Of a DNA stretch of 64,000 nucleotides, positions 1 through 9,344 are shown piece by piece (position 1 is the stretch's first letter; each line of letters starts with the position of its first letter). Source of the DNA: Lysinibacillus xylanilyticus. Its GTDB lineage: Bacteria > Bacillota > Bacilli > Bacillales_A > Planococcaceae. A program made the translations under genes and the position numbers. Under the pieces are notes generated by a model. It made no database searches, was not told where the DNA came from, and saw only the letters and a program-made list of their open reading frames with translations. The DNA is taken from NCBI RefSeq assembly GCF_001183605.1, contig NZ_LFXJ01000008.1:310001-374000 (forward strand), in the 5' to 3' direction.

Positions 1-77
1 GGTAATGATCCATTAAAAGACAATGTTCTGGACAAACATTAAATTTGAAACAGAACGTATAATTTGTTACACTTAGT

Positions 78-92
78 TTATAATAATTCTAA
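78..92. promoter_or_regulatory. Candidate PerR box upstream of hemA
   Basis: The 15 bases TTATAATAATTCTAA match the 7-1-7 PerR consensus TTATAATNATTATAA with one mismatch. In Bacillus subtilis the hemAXCDBL operon is a known PerR target, so a site about 110 bp before hemA fits peroxide control of haem synthesis. Binding is inferred. The site could instead act as an AT-rich promoter element, because it contains TATAAT. Confidence 0.6.
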
Positions 93-161
93 TGTAGATG
101 ACGAATTTCAGTTCTTCATGACATGTTCACAAATTATTGCTGAACTCTTGTCGAACTGTGC

Positions 162-167
162 TATAAT
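162..167 (+). promoter_or_regulatory. Probable hemA -10 box
   Basis: TATAAT lies 35 bp before the hemA start. The best upstream partner is TTGCTG at 137-142 with a long 19-bp spacer, so the -35 region is weak and the assignment is tentative. Confidence 0.35.
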
Positions 168-202
168 GAGATTTGTCAATTAGAACGTGAGAGGTGTTAT
201 TC

Positions 203-1567
203 ATGCATACCATCGTAGTAGGCTTGAATTATAAAACGGCGCCAGTTGAGATTCGTGAAAAGTTATCATTCATAGAGAGTGAACTACCACAGGCAATGGA
301 AGCGCTGCAAAAGCAAAAAAGTATATTAGAAAACGTTATTGTTTCGACATGTAACCGTACAGAAATATATGCAGTAGTTGATCAATTGCATACAGGACGT
401 CATTTTGTGAAACAATTTTTAGCAAATTGGTTCGACCTGCCTGCGGAGACATTTTCTTCGTATTTAACAATTCGTGAAGAAGATGAGGCAATCGAACATT
501 TATTCAAAGTAACAGCTGGAATTGATTCGATGGTACTTGGCGAAACTCAAATTTTAGGACAAGTACGAAAAAGCTTCTTAAATGGACAAGAGATTGGAAC
601 AACAGGAACGGTATACAATCAGCTATTTAAACAAGCGGTGACATTTGCGAAGCGTGCACATAATGAAACGGCTATCGGTGAGAACGCAGTATCTGTTTCT
701 TATGCAGCAGTTGAATTAGCGAAGAAAATATTCGGATCTTTACAACGTAAACATGTAGCAATTTTAGGTGCAGGAAAAATGGGGGAACTTGCTATTGAGA
801 ACCTTTACGGTAGCGGTGTAGGAAAAGTAACCGTAATTAATCGTACGTTCGAAAAAGCAGAAAGTTTAGCAGCTAAATTTGACGGTGAAGCAAAATCTAT
901 GAAGGAACTTCAATGTTCGTTATTAGAAGCGGATATTTTAATTACGTCTACAGGTGCAACAGATTATGTTATTGACTATGAATTGATGCAATTTGTTGAA
1001 CGTTTGCGTAAAGGTAAACCATTATTTATGGTAGATATTGCAGTACCACGTGATATTGATCCGAGGGTTGGAGATTTACCAAATGTTTTCTTATATGATA
1101 TAGATGATTTACAAGGCATCGTCGAAGCAAACTTAGCTGAACGTGAACGTGCTGCAGCTGATATTTCTACAATGATTGGCAAAGAGGTTGTGCAATTTAA
1201 AGATTGGGTTGCGACTCTTGGCGTTGTCCCTGTCATTTCGGCTTTACGTAAAAAAGCGAATCATATTCAAGAAGAGACAATGATTAGTATCGAAAATAAA
1301 ATGCCGGATTTAACGGATCGAGAACGTAAAATTTTAAGTAAGCATACAAAGTCTATTATTAATCAATTGTTAAAAGAACCAATTTTACAAGCTAAGGAAA
1401 TGGCAAATTCACCAAAAGCAAATGAACAGTTACGTTTATTCCAACAAATTTTCGGTATTGAGGATGCTGTGGAAGCTGAAGTTACTGCGATGACAGAACA
1501 AGAGCTTGAACGCAAAGAGCGCTTACAGTCGTCACAATCTTCCACTGAACCAAAGTATTCTTTCTAA
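203..1567 (+). CDS. hemA: Glutamyl-tRNA reductase
   Basis: First enzyme of the C5 tetrapyrrole pathway: it reduces glutamyl-tRNA(Glu) to glutamate-1-semialdehyde with NADPH. At 454 aa it has the usual family length. The N-terminal catalytic domain carries the conserved Cys at about residue 50 in STCNRTE, the NADPH-binding domain has GAGKMG near residue 190, and a helical dimerisation domain follows. The ATG at 203 is preferred to an upstream in-frame start because GAGAGGTG lies just before it and the protein then begins [10 protein letters not shown] as in the family. In Bacillus hemA is followed directly by hemX; here 834 bp of repeats and a terminator intervene, so hemA may be transcribed alone. 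Confidence 0.97.
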   Translation: MHTIVVGLNYKTAPVEIREKLSFIESELPQAMEALQKQKSILENVIVSTCNRTEIYAVVDQLHTGRHFVKQFLANWFDLPAETFSSYLTIREEDEAIEHLFKVTAGIDSMVLGETQILGQVRKSFLNGQEIGTTGTVYNQLFKQAVTFAKRAHNETAIGENAVSVSYAAVELAKKIFGSLQRKHVAILGAGKMGELAIENLYGSGVGKVTVINRTFEKAESLAAKFDGEAKSMKELQCSLLEADILITSTGATDYVIDYELMQFVERLRKGKPLFMVDIAVPRDIDPRVGDLPNVFLYDIDDLQGIVEANLAERERAAADISTMIGKEVVQFKDWVATLGVVPVISALRKKANHIQEETMISIENKMPDLTDRERKILSKHTKSIINQLLKEPILQAKEMANSPKANEQLRLFQQIFGIEDAVEAEVTAMTEQELERKERLQSSQSSTEPKYSF

Positions 1568-1571
1568 CTTC

Positions 1572-2212
1572 ATTCAGCAGAACTCTTTTGTAGCGAAAGC
1601 AAAGCGTCAGCTACAGAAGTCTCCCACTTCTATAGGTGGTGAGATGAATGCAGGTTAAAGTTACTTTTCAGCGGGTGTTCAAACATCCGCTGACATAGAG
1701 GAACTCAGTCTAAAAACGCCACGTCCTGTGGCAATTTATCGGTGCGAAAGCGAAGCGACAGCAACAACACCACACGACTGAGTGACCAATATCTTGTTGG
1801 CCCCAAGCCTCCGGCGGATGTCACAGAATCGGAAAGGAGCTCTTAGAGGATGTTAGCCTAAAATCATCGCATCCATGCGATAACGGCTAACTGACCTGCA
1901 TCGGTAAAAACGCCACGTCCTGTGGCAATTTATCTGTGCGAAAGCGAAGCGACAGCAACAACAACACACGACTGAGTGACCAATATCTTGTTGGCCCAAA
2001 GCCTCCGGCGGATGTCACAGAATCGGAAAGGAGTTCTTAGAGGATGTTAGCCTAAAATCATCGCATCCATGCGATAACGGCTAACTGACCTGCATCGGTA
2101 AAAACGCCACGTCCTGTGGCATTACCGAAATGACCGACATCGTGTCGGCCCTCCCGCAGGCCTAAGCACAAAGCCGATTCCAGACGCAATTATGCCAAGG
2201 TATAATTGATAG
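1572..2212. repeat. Family 1 repeat block between hemA and hemX
   Basis: A composite of family 1 modules. It begins with a CATTCAGCAG/TGTAGCGAAAGC segment, then the hairpin CAGCGGGTGTTCAAACATCC. Five RTCC-loop hairpins follow: 1704-1782 (stem CTCAGTC/GACTGAG, holding a nested GCGAAAGCGAAGCG module), 1852-1891 (GTTAGCC/GGCTAAC), about 1902-1970 (hybrid), 2046-2085 and 2096-2127 (CGGTAA/TTACCG). The segment 1716-1920 is nearly repeated at 1911-2115, a tandem duplication with a period of about 195 bp. The block ends with the palindrome CAATTATGCCAAGGTATAAT, shared by other copies. I see no gene in it. Confidence 0.9.
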
Positions 2213-2300
2213 ATGTCTATGTGTTCGCGGTGCAACTTTAGAAAAGTTGTCCTTCGAGCTTTTTTCCGCGAACGAGATTTTCTACTGATATTATATGAGG

Positions 2301-2349
2301 CGTTTTCGTATCTGTATGGTAAACTAAGGATGCGAAAACGTTTTTTTTT
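2301..2349 (+). terminator. Rho-independent terminator ahead of hemX
   Basis: CGTTTTCGTATC pairs with GATGCGAAAACG over 12 bp with one G-T pair and is followed by nine T. It lies about 50 bp upstream of hemX and downstream of the repeat block, inside what is one operon in Bacillus. It would stop hemA transcripts, or act as an attenuator for hemXCDBL. Confidence 0.8.
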
Positions 2350-2353
2350 CTAG

Positions 2354-2374
2354 GCTAAAGTACACTACTTTAGC
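2354..2374. promoter_or_regulatory. Perfect palindrome upstream of hemX
   Basis: GCTAAAGT and ACTTTAGC form a perfect 8-bp inverted repeat with a 5-base loop. It lies between the terminator and the hemX ribosome binding site. It could be an operator or an RNA hairpin near the translation start. I do not recognise a regulator for it. Confidence 0.45.
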
Positions 2375-2401
2375 ACTTTCAAAATAAAGAAGGGATGTCT
2401 A

Positions 2402-3229
2402 TTGGCTGATTTGACAATGACAAGGCTCTATGAAGTAATGATCGTCTTGTATGCGATCAGTCTAGTATTTTACTTTACTGATTACTTTTATAAGCAAATA
2501 CGAGCAAGGCGAATTGCTTTTTGGCTTGTTTCATTCGTATGGGTAATTCAAAGTGCCATAATATTATTAACTTTTGTGGAAACGAAGCGTTTTCCGATTT
2601 TATCCTTATCAGAAGGGATTCTCTTTTATTCCTGGCTGCTCGTGACACTATCTATTATTTTGCATTGTATTGCACGAGTTGATCTACCGGTATTTATTAT
2701 TAATATACTAGGATTTTTATTTGCCAGCATTTTTACTTTTATGCCCAAACGCTCAACAGGAGTAGTTAGCGATACTTTAATTTCGGAATTGCTGTTTATT
2801 CATATATCATTTGCAATTTTATCGTACGCAGTGTTTTCGTTAACATTTGTTTTTGCGATATTGTATTTAGTATTATATCGTTTGCTTAAAAAGAAAAAAT
2901 GGTCACATTTATGGACAAGGTTGCCATCACTACAGCAGACGAGTAATTGGATGAATGTTTCATTTTTCATTGCTATTCCAGTGCTATTTGTAAGTTTAGT
3001 TTTAGGGTTTGAATGGGCACTACTAACGCTAGAGAGTTTTTCAATTTTTGATGCGAAGATTATTGGGTCCTTTATTATTTTAATTTTGTATTGCTTTATA
3101 TTGTATGTGAATCGTAAAGGTAAACTGACAGGGACAACCTATGCGTGGGTACATATATATGCTTACCTATTAGTTGTTGTTAACTTCTTTTTAGGAAGCA
3201 GTTTATCACGATTCCATTTATGGTATTAG
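2402..3229 (+). CDS. hemX: HemX-like cytochrome c assembly family membrane protein
   Basis: A 275-aa integral membrane protein with about eight hydrophobic segments, starting at residues 8-27 and ending near 262, in the cytochrome c biogenesis/HemX family. In B. subtilis HemX lowers the cellular amount of HemA; its biochemical role is not settled. The TTG start at 2402 is chosen because AGAAGGG precedes it at good spacing, while the nearby ATG at 2395 reads into a stop after four codons. hemC follows 18 bp after the stop. This gene is separated from hemA by repeats and a terminator, which is unusual for the operon. Confidence 0.88.
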   Translation: MADLTMTRLYEVMIVLYAISLVFYFTDYFYKQIRARRIAFWLVSFVWVIQSAIILLTFVETKRFPILSLSEGILFYSWLLVTLSIILHCIARVDLPVFIINILGFLFASIFTFMPKRSTGVVSDTLISELLFIHISFAILSYAVFSLTFVFAILYLVLYRLLKKKKWSHLWTRLPSLQQTSNWMNVSFFIAIPVLFVSLVLGFEWALLTLESFSIFDAKIIGSFIILILYCFILYVNRKGKLTGTTYAWVHIYAYLLVVVNFFLGSSLSRFHLWY

Positions 3230-3247
3230 AAGAGAGGTTGAAGACTG

Positions 3248-4180
3248 TTGAGAAAAATTATTGTAGGTTCTAGAAGAAGTAAGCTAGCTTTAACACAAAC
3301 AAATTGGTTTATCAATGAGTTAAAAGCTGCTGGTGTACCATTTGAATTTGAAGTGAAAGAAATTGTCACGAAAGGTGATCAAATTTTAGATGTGCAGCTA
3401 TCTAAGGTCGGTGGTAAAGGGCTTTTCGTAAAAGAGATTGAACAAGCACTTTACGACAAAGAAATTGACTTTGCAGTTCATTCTATGAAGGATATGCCTG
3501 CAGTATTGCCTGAAGGATTAGTAATTGGCTGTATCCCACCACGTGAAGATGCACGTGATGCATTTATTTCAAAAGGACATGTGAAATTTGCCGATCTTCC
3601 AGCAGGAGCTGTAGTTGGGACAAGTTCTCTTCGTCGCAGTGCTCAACTTTTAACAGTCCGTCCAGATATAGAAATTAAATGGATTCGAGGAAATGTAGAT
3701 ACACGCTTAGCTAAACTTGAAACTGATGAATACGATGCTATTATTTTAGCGGCAGCTGGACTTAAACGCCTTGGCTGGAGCGATGAAGTAGTTACTGAGT
3801 TTTTACCTGTAGAGGATTGTCTACCAGCAGTAGCACAGGGCTCTCTAGGTATTGAATGCCGTGGAGACGATACGGAGCTATTAACGGAATTAGGCAAGTT
3901 AACAGATAACATTACTTGGCAAGAAGCACATGCAGAACGTGCTTTCCTAGCGGCTATGGATGGTGGCTGTCAAGTACCTATCGCAGGATACGCAAAGTCT
4001 AATGGGGAAGAAATTACATTAACTGGCCTTGTTGCTGCACCAGACGCTTCAGTTGTTTATAAGGAAACTGTTGTAGGTACTGATGCAGAAGCAGTTGGAA
4101 AAGAGCTTGCTGAGATTTTAACGAAGCAAGGTGCCTTTGAATTAATTCAACGAGTAAAGGCAGAGCAAGATGCAAAGTAA
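3248..4180 (+). CDS. hemC: Hydroxymethylbilane synthase (porphobilinogen deaminase)
   Basis: Joins four porphobilinogen units into hydroxymethylbilane. The 310-aa length is standard. The N-terminal signature [13 protein letters not shown] and the dipyrromethane cofactor Cys at about residue 241 ([13 protein letters not shown]) are present, as is the AVHSMKDMP segment near residue 80 with its catalytic Asp. It starts at TTG 3248 behind GAGAGG. The 3' end overlaps the hemD start by 11 bp, which fits translational coupling within hemXCDBL. Confidence 0.97.
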   Translation: MRKIIVGSRRSKLALTQTNWFINELKAAGVPFEFEVKEIVTKGDQILDVQLSKVGGKGLFVKEIEQALYDKEIDFAVHSMKDMPAVLPEGLVIGCIPPREDARDAFISKGHVKFADLPAGAVVGTSSLRRSAQLLTVRPDIEIKWIRGNVDTRLAKLETDEYDAIILAAAGLKRLGWSDEVVTEFLPVEDCLPAVAQGSLGIECRGDDTELLTELGKLTDNITWQEAHAERAFLAAMDGGCQVPIAGYAKSNGEEITLTGLVAAPDASVVYKETVVGTDAEAVGKELAEILTKQGAFELIQRVKAEQDAK

Positions 4181-4931
4181 TTTACCTTTAGAAGGTAAAA
4201 CTATTATTTTGACAGGTACATCTAAGACGACAACAGTAATAGATGACATTACAGCTTTAGGTGGTCAAGCAGTAATTGTCCCATTGATTGAAACTAGCGA
4301 GCTGATCAATAGAAACGACGATGTGCAATTAGAGTCTGCGCGTCAATTTGAATGGCTCATTTTTACGAGTCAAAATGCTGTAGAAGCTTTTGCTAGCAAG
4401 ATGCGCCGATTTAATGTAAATGCAGCGTATTTTCCAGGGAAAATTGCTTCTATTGGTACTAAAACTACTACAGCCCTAGAACAGCTAGGATTCCATGTGA
4501 GCTTTATGCCTTCTATATTTAGTGCAGATGTATTTGTTCAAGAATTTCCTAGTGTAGCAGGTAGCAATCCTACGTGTCTATTTATTCGTGGAGAAAAAGC
4601 GAAAAAGACATTAAAGGAAGGGCTGCCCTTTAAATTAAAGGAATGGACAGTTTATGAAACGATTGAGCGACATGACCAAAAACAATTAATATTTGAATGT
4701 ATCCGTGCGAATAGCGATGTCACAGTGATTTTTGCTAGCCCTTCCGCTGTTGATGTCTACGCCAAGGAAGTAGCCTCGGTAATTGGTTGGGAGGCAGTAC
4801 GTGTAGCAGTAATCGGTCATATTACAGAAGCAGCTATTTTGGATCACGGTGCTATTGTGGATGTTATGCCGAGCGTATATACAATGCAAGCAGTCATCGA
4901 GGAAATAACGAAAGTAGGAGAAAGAAAATGA
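4170..4931 (+). CDS. hemD: Uroporphyrinogen-III synthase
   Basis: Cyclises hydroxymethylbilane to uroporphyrinogen III, inverting ring D. The family diverges strongly; this 253-aa protein is assigned from its two-lobed pattern (ILTGTSKT at the N-terminus, [51 protein letters not shown]) and its place between hemC and hemB. The ATG at 4170 lies inside the end of hemC, and the stop overlaps the hemB start in an ATGA. No oddities seen. Confidence 0.92.
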   Translation: MQSNLPLEGKTIILTGTSKTTTVIDDITALGGQAVIVPLIETSELINRNDDVQLESARQFEWLIFTSQNAVEAFASKMRRFNVNAAYFPGKIASIGTKTTTALEQLGFHVSFMPSIFSADVFVQEFPSVAGSNPTCLFIRGEKAKKTLKEGLPFKLKEWTVYETIERHDQKQLIFECIRANSDVTVIFASPSAVDVYAKEVASVIGWEAVRVAVIGHITEAAILDHGAIVDVMPSVYTMQAVIEEITKVGERK

Positions 4932-5908
4932 CAAAATTACAATTTCAAAGACATCGTCGTTTGCGTGCTAATGCTGCAATACGATCTATGGTAAAAGAAA
5001 CATACTTACACAAAGAAGACTTAATTTATCCAATTTTCGTTATTGAAGGCGAAAATATTAAAAATGAAGTATCTTCTATGCCGGGAGTTTTTCAATTTTC
5101 ATTAGATAAACTTGAAGCTGAGATTGATGAAGTTGTTGCTTTAGGTATTCCTGCGGTTATTTTATTTGGCTTACCTGCAGAAAAAGATGCAGTCGGAACA
5201 GGTGCATTCCATGATCATGGTATTGTGCAAGAAGCAACACGACTTATTAAAGCTCGTTACCCAGAGCTTTTAGTTATTGCAGATACATGCTTATGTGAAT
5301 TTACAGATCATGGTCATTGTGGCTTAATTGAAGGTGATCAAATTCTAAATGATTCTTCATTAGATGTTTTAGCACGTACAGCAGTATCACAAGCAAAAGC
5401 TGGTGCGGATATCATCGCTCCTTCCAATATGATGGATGGTTTTGTGGCTGCGATTCGTGCAGGTCTAGATGAAGCTGGCTTTGAAAATATTCCGATTATG
5501 TCATATGCCGTAAAATATGCATCTAGCTACTATGGTCCATTCCGAGAAGCAGCTGATGGTGCGCCTCAATTTGGTGATCGTAAATCATACCAAATGGATC
5601 CATCGAATCGTATGGAGGCATTCCGTGAAGCAGAGTCTGATATTGCAGAAGGTGCAGATTTCTTAATCGTTAAGCCAGCTCTAAGTTATTTAGATATTAT
5701 TCGTGATGTTAAAAATAACTATACATTACCGATTGTTGCATATAACGTTTCTGGTGAATATGCAATGATTAAAGCAGCGGCTATTAATGGCTGGATTGAA
5801 GAGAAAAAAGTAGTGCTTGAAACGTTACTTAGCATGAAACGTGCAGGCTCAGATTTAATCATTACGTATCATGCTAAAGATGTTGTACGTTGGTTGGAGG
5901 AGAAATAA
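4928..5908 (+). CDS. hemB: Delta-aminolevulinic acid dehydratase (porphobilinogen synthase)
   Basis: Condenses two 5-aminolevulinates to porphobilinogen. The 326-aa protein has the Cys-rich metal site [14 protein letters not shown], typical of the zinc-type enzyme, and the two active-site lysines in SYAVKYAS and IVKPALSY. The ATG at 4928 follows GTAGGAGAAAG and overlaps the hemD stop. A longer in-frame opening extends back to 4787 inside hemD, but its residues do not resemble the family, so it is not used. hemL begins directly after the stop codon. Confidence 0.97.
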   Translation: MTKLQFQRHRRLRANAAIRSMVKETYLHKEDLIYPIFVIEGENIKNEVSSMPGVFQFSLDKLEAEIDEVVALGIPAVILFGLPAEKDAVGTGAFHDHGIVQEATRLIKARYPELLVIADTCLCEFTDHGHCGLIEGDQILNDSSLDVLARTAVSQAKAGADIIAPSNMMDGFVAAIRAGLDEAGFENIPIMSYAVKYASSYYGPFREAADGAPQFGDRKSYQMDPSNRMEAFREAESDIAEGADFLIVKPALSYLDIIRDVKNNYTLPIVAYNVSGEYAMIKAAAINGWIEEKKVVLETLLSMKRAGSDLIITYHAKDVVRWLEEK

Positions 5909-7201
5909 ATGACGCGTTCTTACGAAAAATCAAAACAAGCTTATGCTGAAGCAATTAACTTAATGCCAGGTGGTGTTAGTAGCCCAGTACGTGCATTCAA
6001 ATCCGTAAATATGGATCCAATCTTCATGGAATCTGGTCACGGTGCTATTATTAAAGACATTGATGGCAATGAATATATTGATTATGTATTATCATGGGGA
6101 CCTCTTATTTTAGGACATACACATCCTGAAGTTGTACAAGCGATTGCAGAAACAGCAGCGAAAGGCTCTTCGTTTGGAGCACCGAGCTATACAGAAAATC
6201 GATTAGCTAAATTAGTGTTAGATCGACTACCTGGTATGGAAATGATTCGCTTCGTGTCTTCTGGGACAGAAGCTACAATGTCTGCTTTACGTGTAGCTCG
6301 TGGCGTTACAGGACGCGATAAAATTTTAAAATTTGAGGGTTCTTATCATGGTCACGGAGATTCCTTACTTATTAAAGCAGGCTCAGGGGTAGCTACATTA
6401 GGCTTACCTGACAGCCCAGGTGTCCCAGCGGATATTGCACGTAATACTTTAACAGTAGCGTACAATGATTTAGAAGGGGCAAAACTAGTTTTCGAAAAGT
6501 TTGGTTCAGAGCTTGCAGCAGTAATTGTTGAGCCAGTCGCAGGAAATATGGGCGTTGTACCTCCGCTACCAGGCTTCCTAGAAGGCTTACGTGAATTAAC
6601 AACGGAACATGGAACATTGTTGATTTTTGATGAAGTTATGACAGGCTTCCGTGTTGACTATGGCTGTGCACAAGGTTATTTTGATGTAACACCAGATTTA
6701 ACAACATTAGGAAAAGTAATTGGCGGTGGACTTCCTGTCGGTGCATTTGCAGGGAAAAAAGAAATTATGGAGCAAGTAGCACCAGCTGGTCCAATCTATC
6801 AAGCTGGAACATTGTCAGGGAATCCATTAGCAATGACAGCAGGCTATGAAACATTATCTCGCCTTGATAATAGCTCTTATGAATACTTCAAAAAGCTAGG
6901 AGATCAATTAGAGGCCGGATTCCGTGAAGCAGCAACTAAATACAATATTCCACATACTGTAAATCGTGCTGGTTCAATGATAGGTTTCTTCTTTACGAAT
7001 GAAGATGTTATTGATTTTGCTTCAGCAAAAACGTCTGATTTACAATTATTCGCTGAATACTTCCGTCTAATGGCAGAGGAAGGTATCTTCTTACCGCCAT
7101 CTCAATTTGAAGGTTTATTTATTTCTACGGCACATACGGAGGAGCATATCGCAAAAACGGTTGATGCCTTCCATAAAGTATTTGCACAATTAGCAAGATA
7201 A
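5909..7201 (+). CDS. hemL: Glutamate-1-semialdehyde 2,1-aminomutase
   Basis: A PLP-dependent class III aminotransferase-like enzyme converting glutamate-1-semialdehyde to 5-aminolevulinate, the second step after HemA. At 430 aa it matches the family. [10 protein letters not shown] in the N-terminal half, the cofactor Asp in FDEVMTGFR and the PLP lysine in [14 protein letters not shown] are visible. It starts at the ATG abutting the hemB stop with GGAGG before it, ends the hem operon, and is followed by a terminator. Confidence 0.97.
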   Translation: MTRSYEKSKQAYAEAINLMPGGVSSPVRAFKSVNMDPIFMESGHGAIIKDIDGNEYIDYVLSWGPLILGHTHPEVVQAIAETAAKGSSFGAPSYTENRLAKLVLDRLPGMEMIRFVSSGTEATMSALRVARGVTGRDKILKFEGSYHGHGDSLLIKAGSGVATLGLPDSPGVPADIARNTLTVAYNDLEGAKLVFEKFGSELAAVIVEPVAGNMGVVPPLPGFLEGLRELTTEHGTLLIFDEVMTGFRVDYGCAQGYFDVTPDLTTLGKVIGGGLPVGAFAGKKEIMEQVAPAGPIYQAGTLSGNPLAMTAGYETLSRLDNSSYEYFKKLGDQLEAGFREAATKYNIPHTVNRAGSMIGFFFTNEDVIDFASAKTSDLQLFAEYFRLMAEEGIFLPPSQFEGLFISTAHTEEHIAKTVDAFHKVFAQLAR

Positions 7202-7216
7202 AAAGTTGTTACAAAA

Positions 7217-7254
7217 TAGCATGCTAGAAGTATTTTCTGGCATGTTATTTTTTT
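7217..7254 (+). terminator. Terminator after hemL
   Basis: Imperfect inverted repeat TAGCATGCTAGAA / TTTTCTGGCATGTTA followed by seven T, 16 bp after the hemL stop. Confidence 0.75.
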
Positions 7255-7441
7255 GTTGATAAAGTTATACAATATGTCTTTGTCTGCAATGGTTTTTATT
7301 TTTACTCGTTAAAAGTTTATTGGATCAAAAAAATCGATATTACTTGAAAAAAATTATTAAAATTATAACTTTCAGCATAGCCAAATTGTGGGCGAAATCG
7401 TATATAATATAGCTATTCGTAAAAGAAAGTAGTGAATTTAT

Positions 7442-7888
7442 ATGGCAACTGGCACACATATGGTCGAAGTACCCGTAGGAATTGAAAATGTATGGGATTT
7501 CGTCAGTGATATGGAAAAATGGGCAAAGCTTGTCCCAGGTTATAATGCACATGAAATGATTGATGAAAAACATTCAAATTGGACGTTTAAAGGTAATGTT
7601 GGTGTTCTAAAAAAGACAGTACAAGTAGAGATTACTATTTTAGAATGGGCAGCGCCTACAAAAGTAACATTCGAATTAAAAGGACTTTCTGATAATTTTT
7701 CAGGAAACGGTTATTTCCTAGCAGAAAGTATTGATGCAGAAAATACAAAAATGACAGGCTTCTTGGAAGTAGTAGCAGGAGGATTAGCTGGTCCTGTTTT
7801 AAATCCAATCTTTAAACCGATCATACCAAAAGCAACACAAATGTTAACAGATCGTGTAGCAAATAAAATTAAATTGGTGAATGTATAA
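7442..7888 (+). CDS. SRPBCC (CoxG-like) family protein
   Basis: A 148-aa protein of the START/SRPBCC superfamily, resembling the CO dehydrogenase subunit G (CoxG) group: HMVEVPVGIENVWDFVSDME at the start, a beta-rich middle with GNVGVLKKTVQVEI, and a C-terminal amphipathic segment with KATQMLTDRVANKI. These proteins bind hydrophobic ligands; some CoxG members are membrane-associated. No CO dehydrogenase genes are nearby, so that function is not supported. A TATAAT lies near 7402, but the ribosome binding site before the ATG is weak. It is monocistronic, followed by a short family 1 repeat and a terminator. Confidence 0.8.
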   Translation: MATGTHMVEVPVGIENVWDFVSDMEKWAKLVPGYNAHEMIDEKHSNWTFKGNVGVLKKTVQVEITILEWAAPTKVTFELKGLSDNFSGNGYFLAESIDAENTKMTGFLEVVAGGLAGPVLNPIFKPIIPKATQMLTDRVANKIKLVNV

Positions 7889-7890
7889 TA

Positions 7891-7973
7891 ACGCCTCCGG
7901 CGGATGTCACGGAATCGGCTTTGTGCAACAAAGCTGATTCCAGACGCAATTATGCCGAGGCATAATTGATACA
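7891..7973. repeat. Short family 1 repeat
   Basis: Contains GCCTCCGGCGGATGTCACGG, then AATCGGCTTTGTGC/ACAAAGCTGATT, and ends with the palindrome CAATTATGCCGAGGCATAAT shared with the other family 1 copies. It lacks the RTCC-loop hairpins. It sits between the SRPBCC stop and its terminator. Confidence 0.85.
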
Positions 7974-7980
7974 AATAGTA

Positions 7981-8018
7981 AAAAGGCATGCTAGAAATTT
8001 TCTAGTATGCCTTTTTTA
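7981..8018 (+). terminator. Terminator after the SRPBCC gene
   Basis: AAAAGGCATGCTAGAAA pairs with TTTCTAGTATGCCTTTT, a long stem ending in T6. It resembles the hemL terminator stem (GCATGCTAGAA), suggesting duplication or shared origin. Confidence 0.9.
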
Positions 8019-8088
8019 GGCTCATCATCAGTAATTATCTGTACCGGTCTGGCTCTTTTCTGGGGCGTTCCATAAGTCACCTTCCTTA

Positions 8089-9075
8089 GTGCAACTCAAA
8101 TCCGAACGCATTGTTTTTCTGCTTGAAAGCAAAACGACAGCTACATTATTACGCCAAGACGAAATTGATTATTCATCCTATAGCATACTCACCTTCGGAG
8201 ATTCATATGATGCAAGGGGAGGGATTATTATCGAACAGAAAACTTGGAATATGAGTGAAACTTTTTGTTTTCCTGGTTATGGCTGCCCAACAGAAATAGC
8301 AGCTGTACAAATCAAGCCACGGTGGCAGACAATGCAGTTAGAAGATTCTTTACGATTAAATGGTATTTATCATATCACAGCACATGTTCGCTTTGATTTT
8401 CAAGACATGCAAGCTTTCATGGATGATGAAGAATTAGTACAAATTGATGCGTTAGATATTCAAGGGGATACTGGTTATTTTGAGTATGCAGTTCCTTTAA
8501 ATGTGGATTTACCAAAGGATGCAGCTATTGAAGATTTAATGGTAAAGGATATTCGACCTATATTGACTAATCAGATGTGTCAGCTCGAATGGACAGTTAC
8601 AAGTATTTTTAATGAGTCAGAGCCAGCATTCGAAAAAGCGCATATTTTAGAAACACAGCCAGTCACTGTCAATGCTTCAGCTCATATAGAGAAAGCGGCT
8701 TTTAAAGAAACGTCGCAGGTAAAACAACCTGCAGCAGTAGTAACTGCAGCTTCGGAACAATATGAAAAGTCTACAGAAGTAGTAGATTCAACACGAGAAG
8801 AAAAATCCGCAGTTGTAACAACATCAATACAAGAGGAAAAATCAAAGATTGTAACATTTGCAGCACAAAAGGAAAAGTCTGAAGCAATAGTAGCTTCAGA
8901 CAAAAAAGAAAAGCTTGCACAAGCTGAGCAAAAAACAATGTTGAGGGAATCCTCGAGTCATATTGTAGTCCGTGAATCCAGCTCTTGGGGAGAAGCTCCA
9001 TCTATGATCTGGGATTTAACGGAAGACTATACACCGCTAAAGGTTCGTGTTTCAAATGACTTCATTCAAAAGTAA
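8089..9075 (+). CDS. SpoVID-like spore coat morphogenetic protein (tentative)
   Basis: A 328-aa protein at the place where spoVID lies in Bacillus, between hemL and valS. The N-terminal half is beta-rich; LRLNGIYHITAHVRFDF near residue 85 resembles the repeated element of the SpoVID N-terminal domain. Residues about 185-290 are a low-complexity, charged stretch with several KEKS-type repeats (EEKSAVV, QEEKSKIV, QKEKSEAIV). The C-terminal LysM domain of B. subtilis SpoVID is absent; the protein ends in a short acidic segment. The only usable start is GTG 8089 and no ribosome binding site is visible before it. Function in coat assembly is inferred from position and weak similarity. Confidence 0.6.
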   Translation: MQLKSERIVFLLESKTTATLLRQDEIDYSSYSILTFGDSYDARGGIIIEQKTWNMSETFCFPGYGCPTEIAAVQIKPRWQTMQLEDSLRLNGIYHITAHVRFDFQDMQAFMDDEELVQIDALDIQGDTGYFEYAVPLNVDLPKDAAIEDLMVKDIRPILTNQMCQLEWTVTSIFNESEPAFEKAHILETQPVTVNASAHIEKAAFKETSQVKQPAAVVTAASEQYEKSTEVVDSTREEKSAVVTTSIQEEKSKIVTFAAQKEKSEAIVASDKKEKLAQAEQKTMLRESSSHIVVRESSSWGEAPSMIWDLTEDYTPLKVRVSNDFIQK

Positions 9076-9246
9076 ATAGCATAAAAGTAGCAGGAGCAAT
9101 AAAATAATGAAATCTCCAGATGTTGGAATGATGATGACACGTACAAACTGAAAAACACAAATTGGTACAATTATCGTTTTGAAATAAAAACGAAATTGTC
9201 GTAGCCATGGTGGTAAATGCCAAGGATTATACTTACGTCGACGCAT
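9052..9246 (-). CDS. Small putative membrane protein
   Basis: A 64-aa reading frame on the minus strand starting MRRRKYNPWHLPPWLRQF. A basic, Trp/Pro-rich head is followed by two hydrophobic segments, about residues 22-40 and 45-62, with a run of leucines. On that strand an AAAGGAAGTG ribosome binding site sits nine bases before the ATG, which supports a real gene and this start over an upstream GTG. Its 3' end overlaps the convergent spoVID-like gene by 24 bp. I do not recognise the family and assign no function. Confidence 0.6.
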   Translation of the reverse strand: MRRRKYNPWHLPPWLRQFRFYFKTIIVPICVFQFVRVIIIPTSGDFIILLLLLLLCYLLLNEVI

Positions 9247-9299
9247 TTGAATTTTCACTTCCTTTTCTAGTAGTGCTTCCTAAAAAATGACTAAATCAC

Positions 9300-9329
9300 T
9301 TGAAAAATTCCATGATTTTGCGGTACAAT
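9300..9329 (+). promoter_or_regulatory. Sigma-A type promoter for the valS leader
   Basis: TTGAAA and TACAAT separated by 18 bp, placed so that transcription would begin just before the T-box leader. Confidence 0.65.
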
Positions 9330-9344
9330 GTGAAAAAGTCGAAT

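Noticed and set aside
1-202. A gene end or RNA gene before hemA
   Set aside because: No open frame, tRNA-like fold or rRNA sequence was seen; only the PerR-like site and a -10 box.
1568-2212. A prophage or integron-type element between hemA and hemX
   Set aside because: No integrase, phage or cassette genes are present; the block is non-coding and made only of the interspersed repeats.
4787-4927. Longer upstream start for hemB
   Set aside because: The extra residues overlap hemD in another frame and do not match the family; the ATG at 4928 has a good ribosome binding site and coupling.
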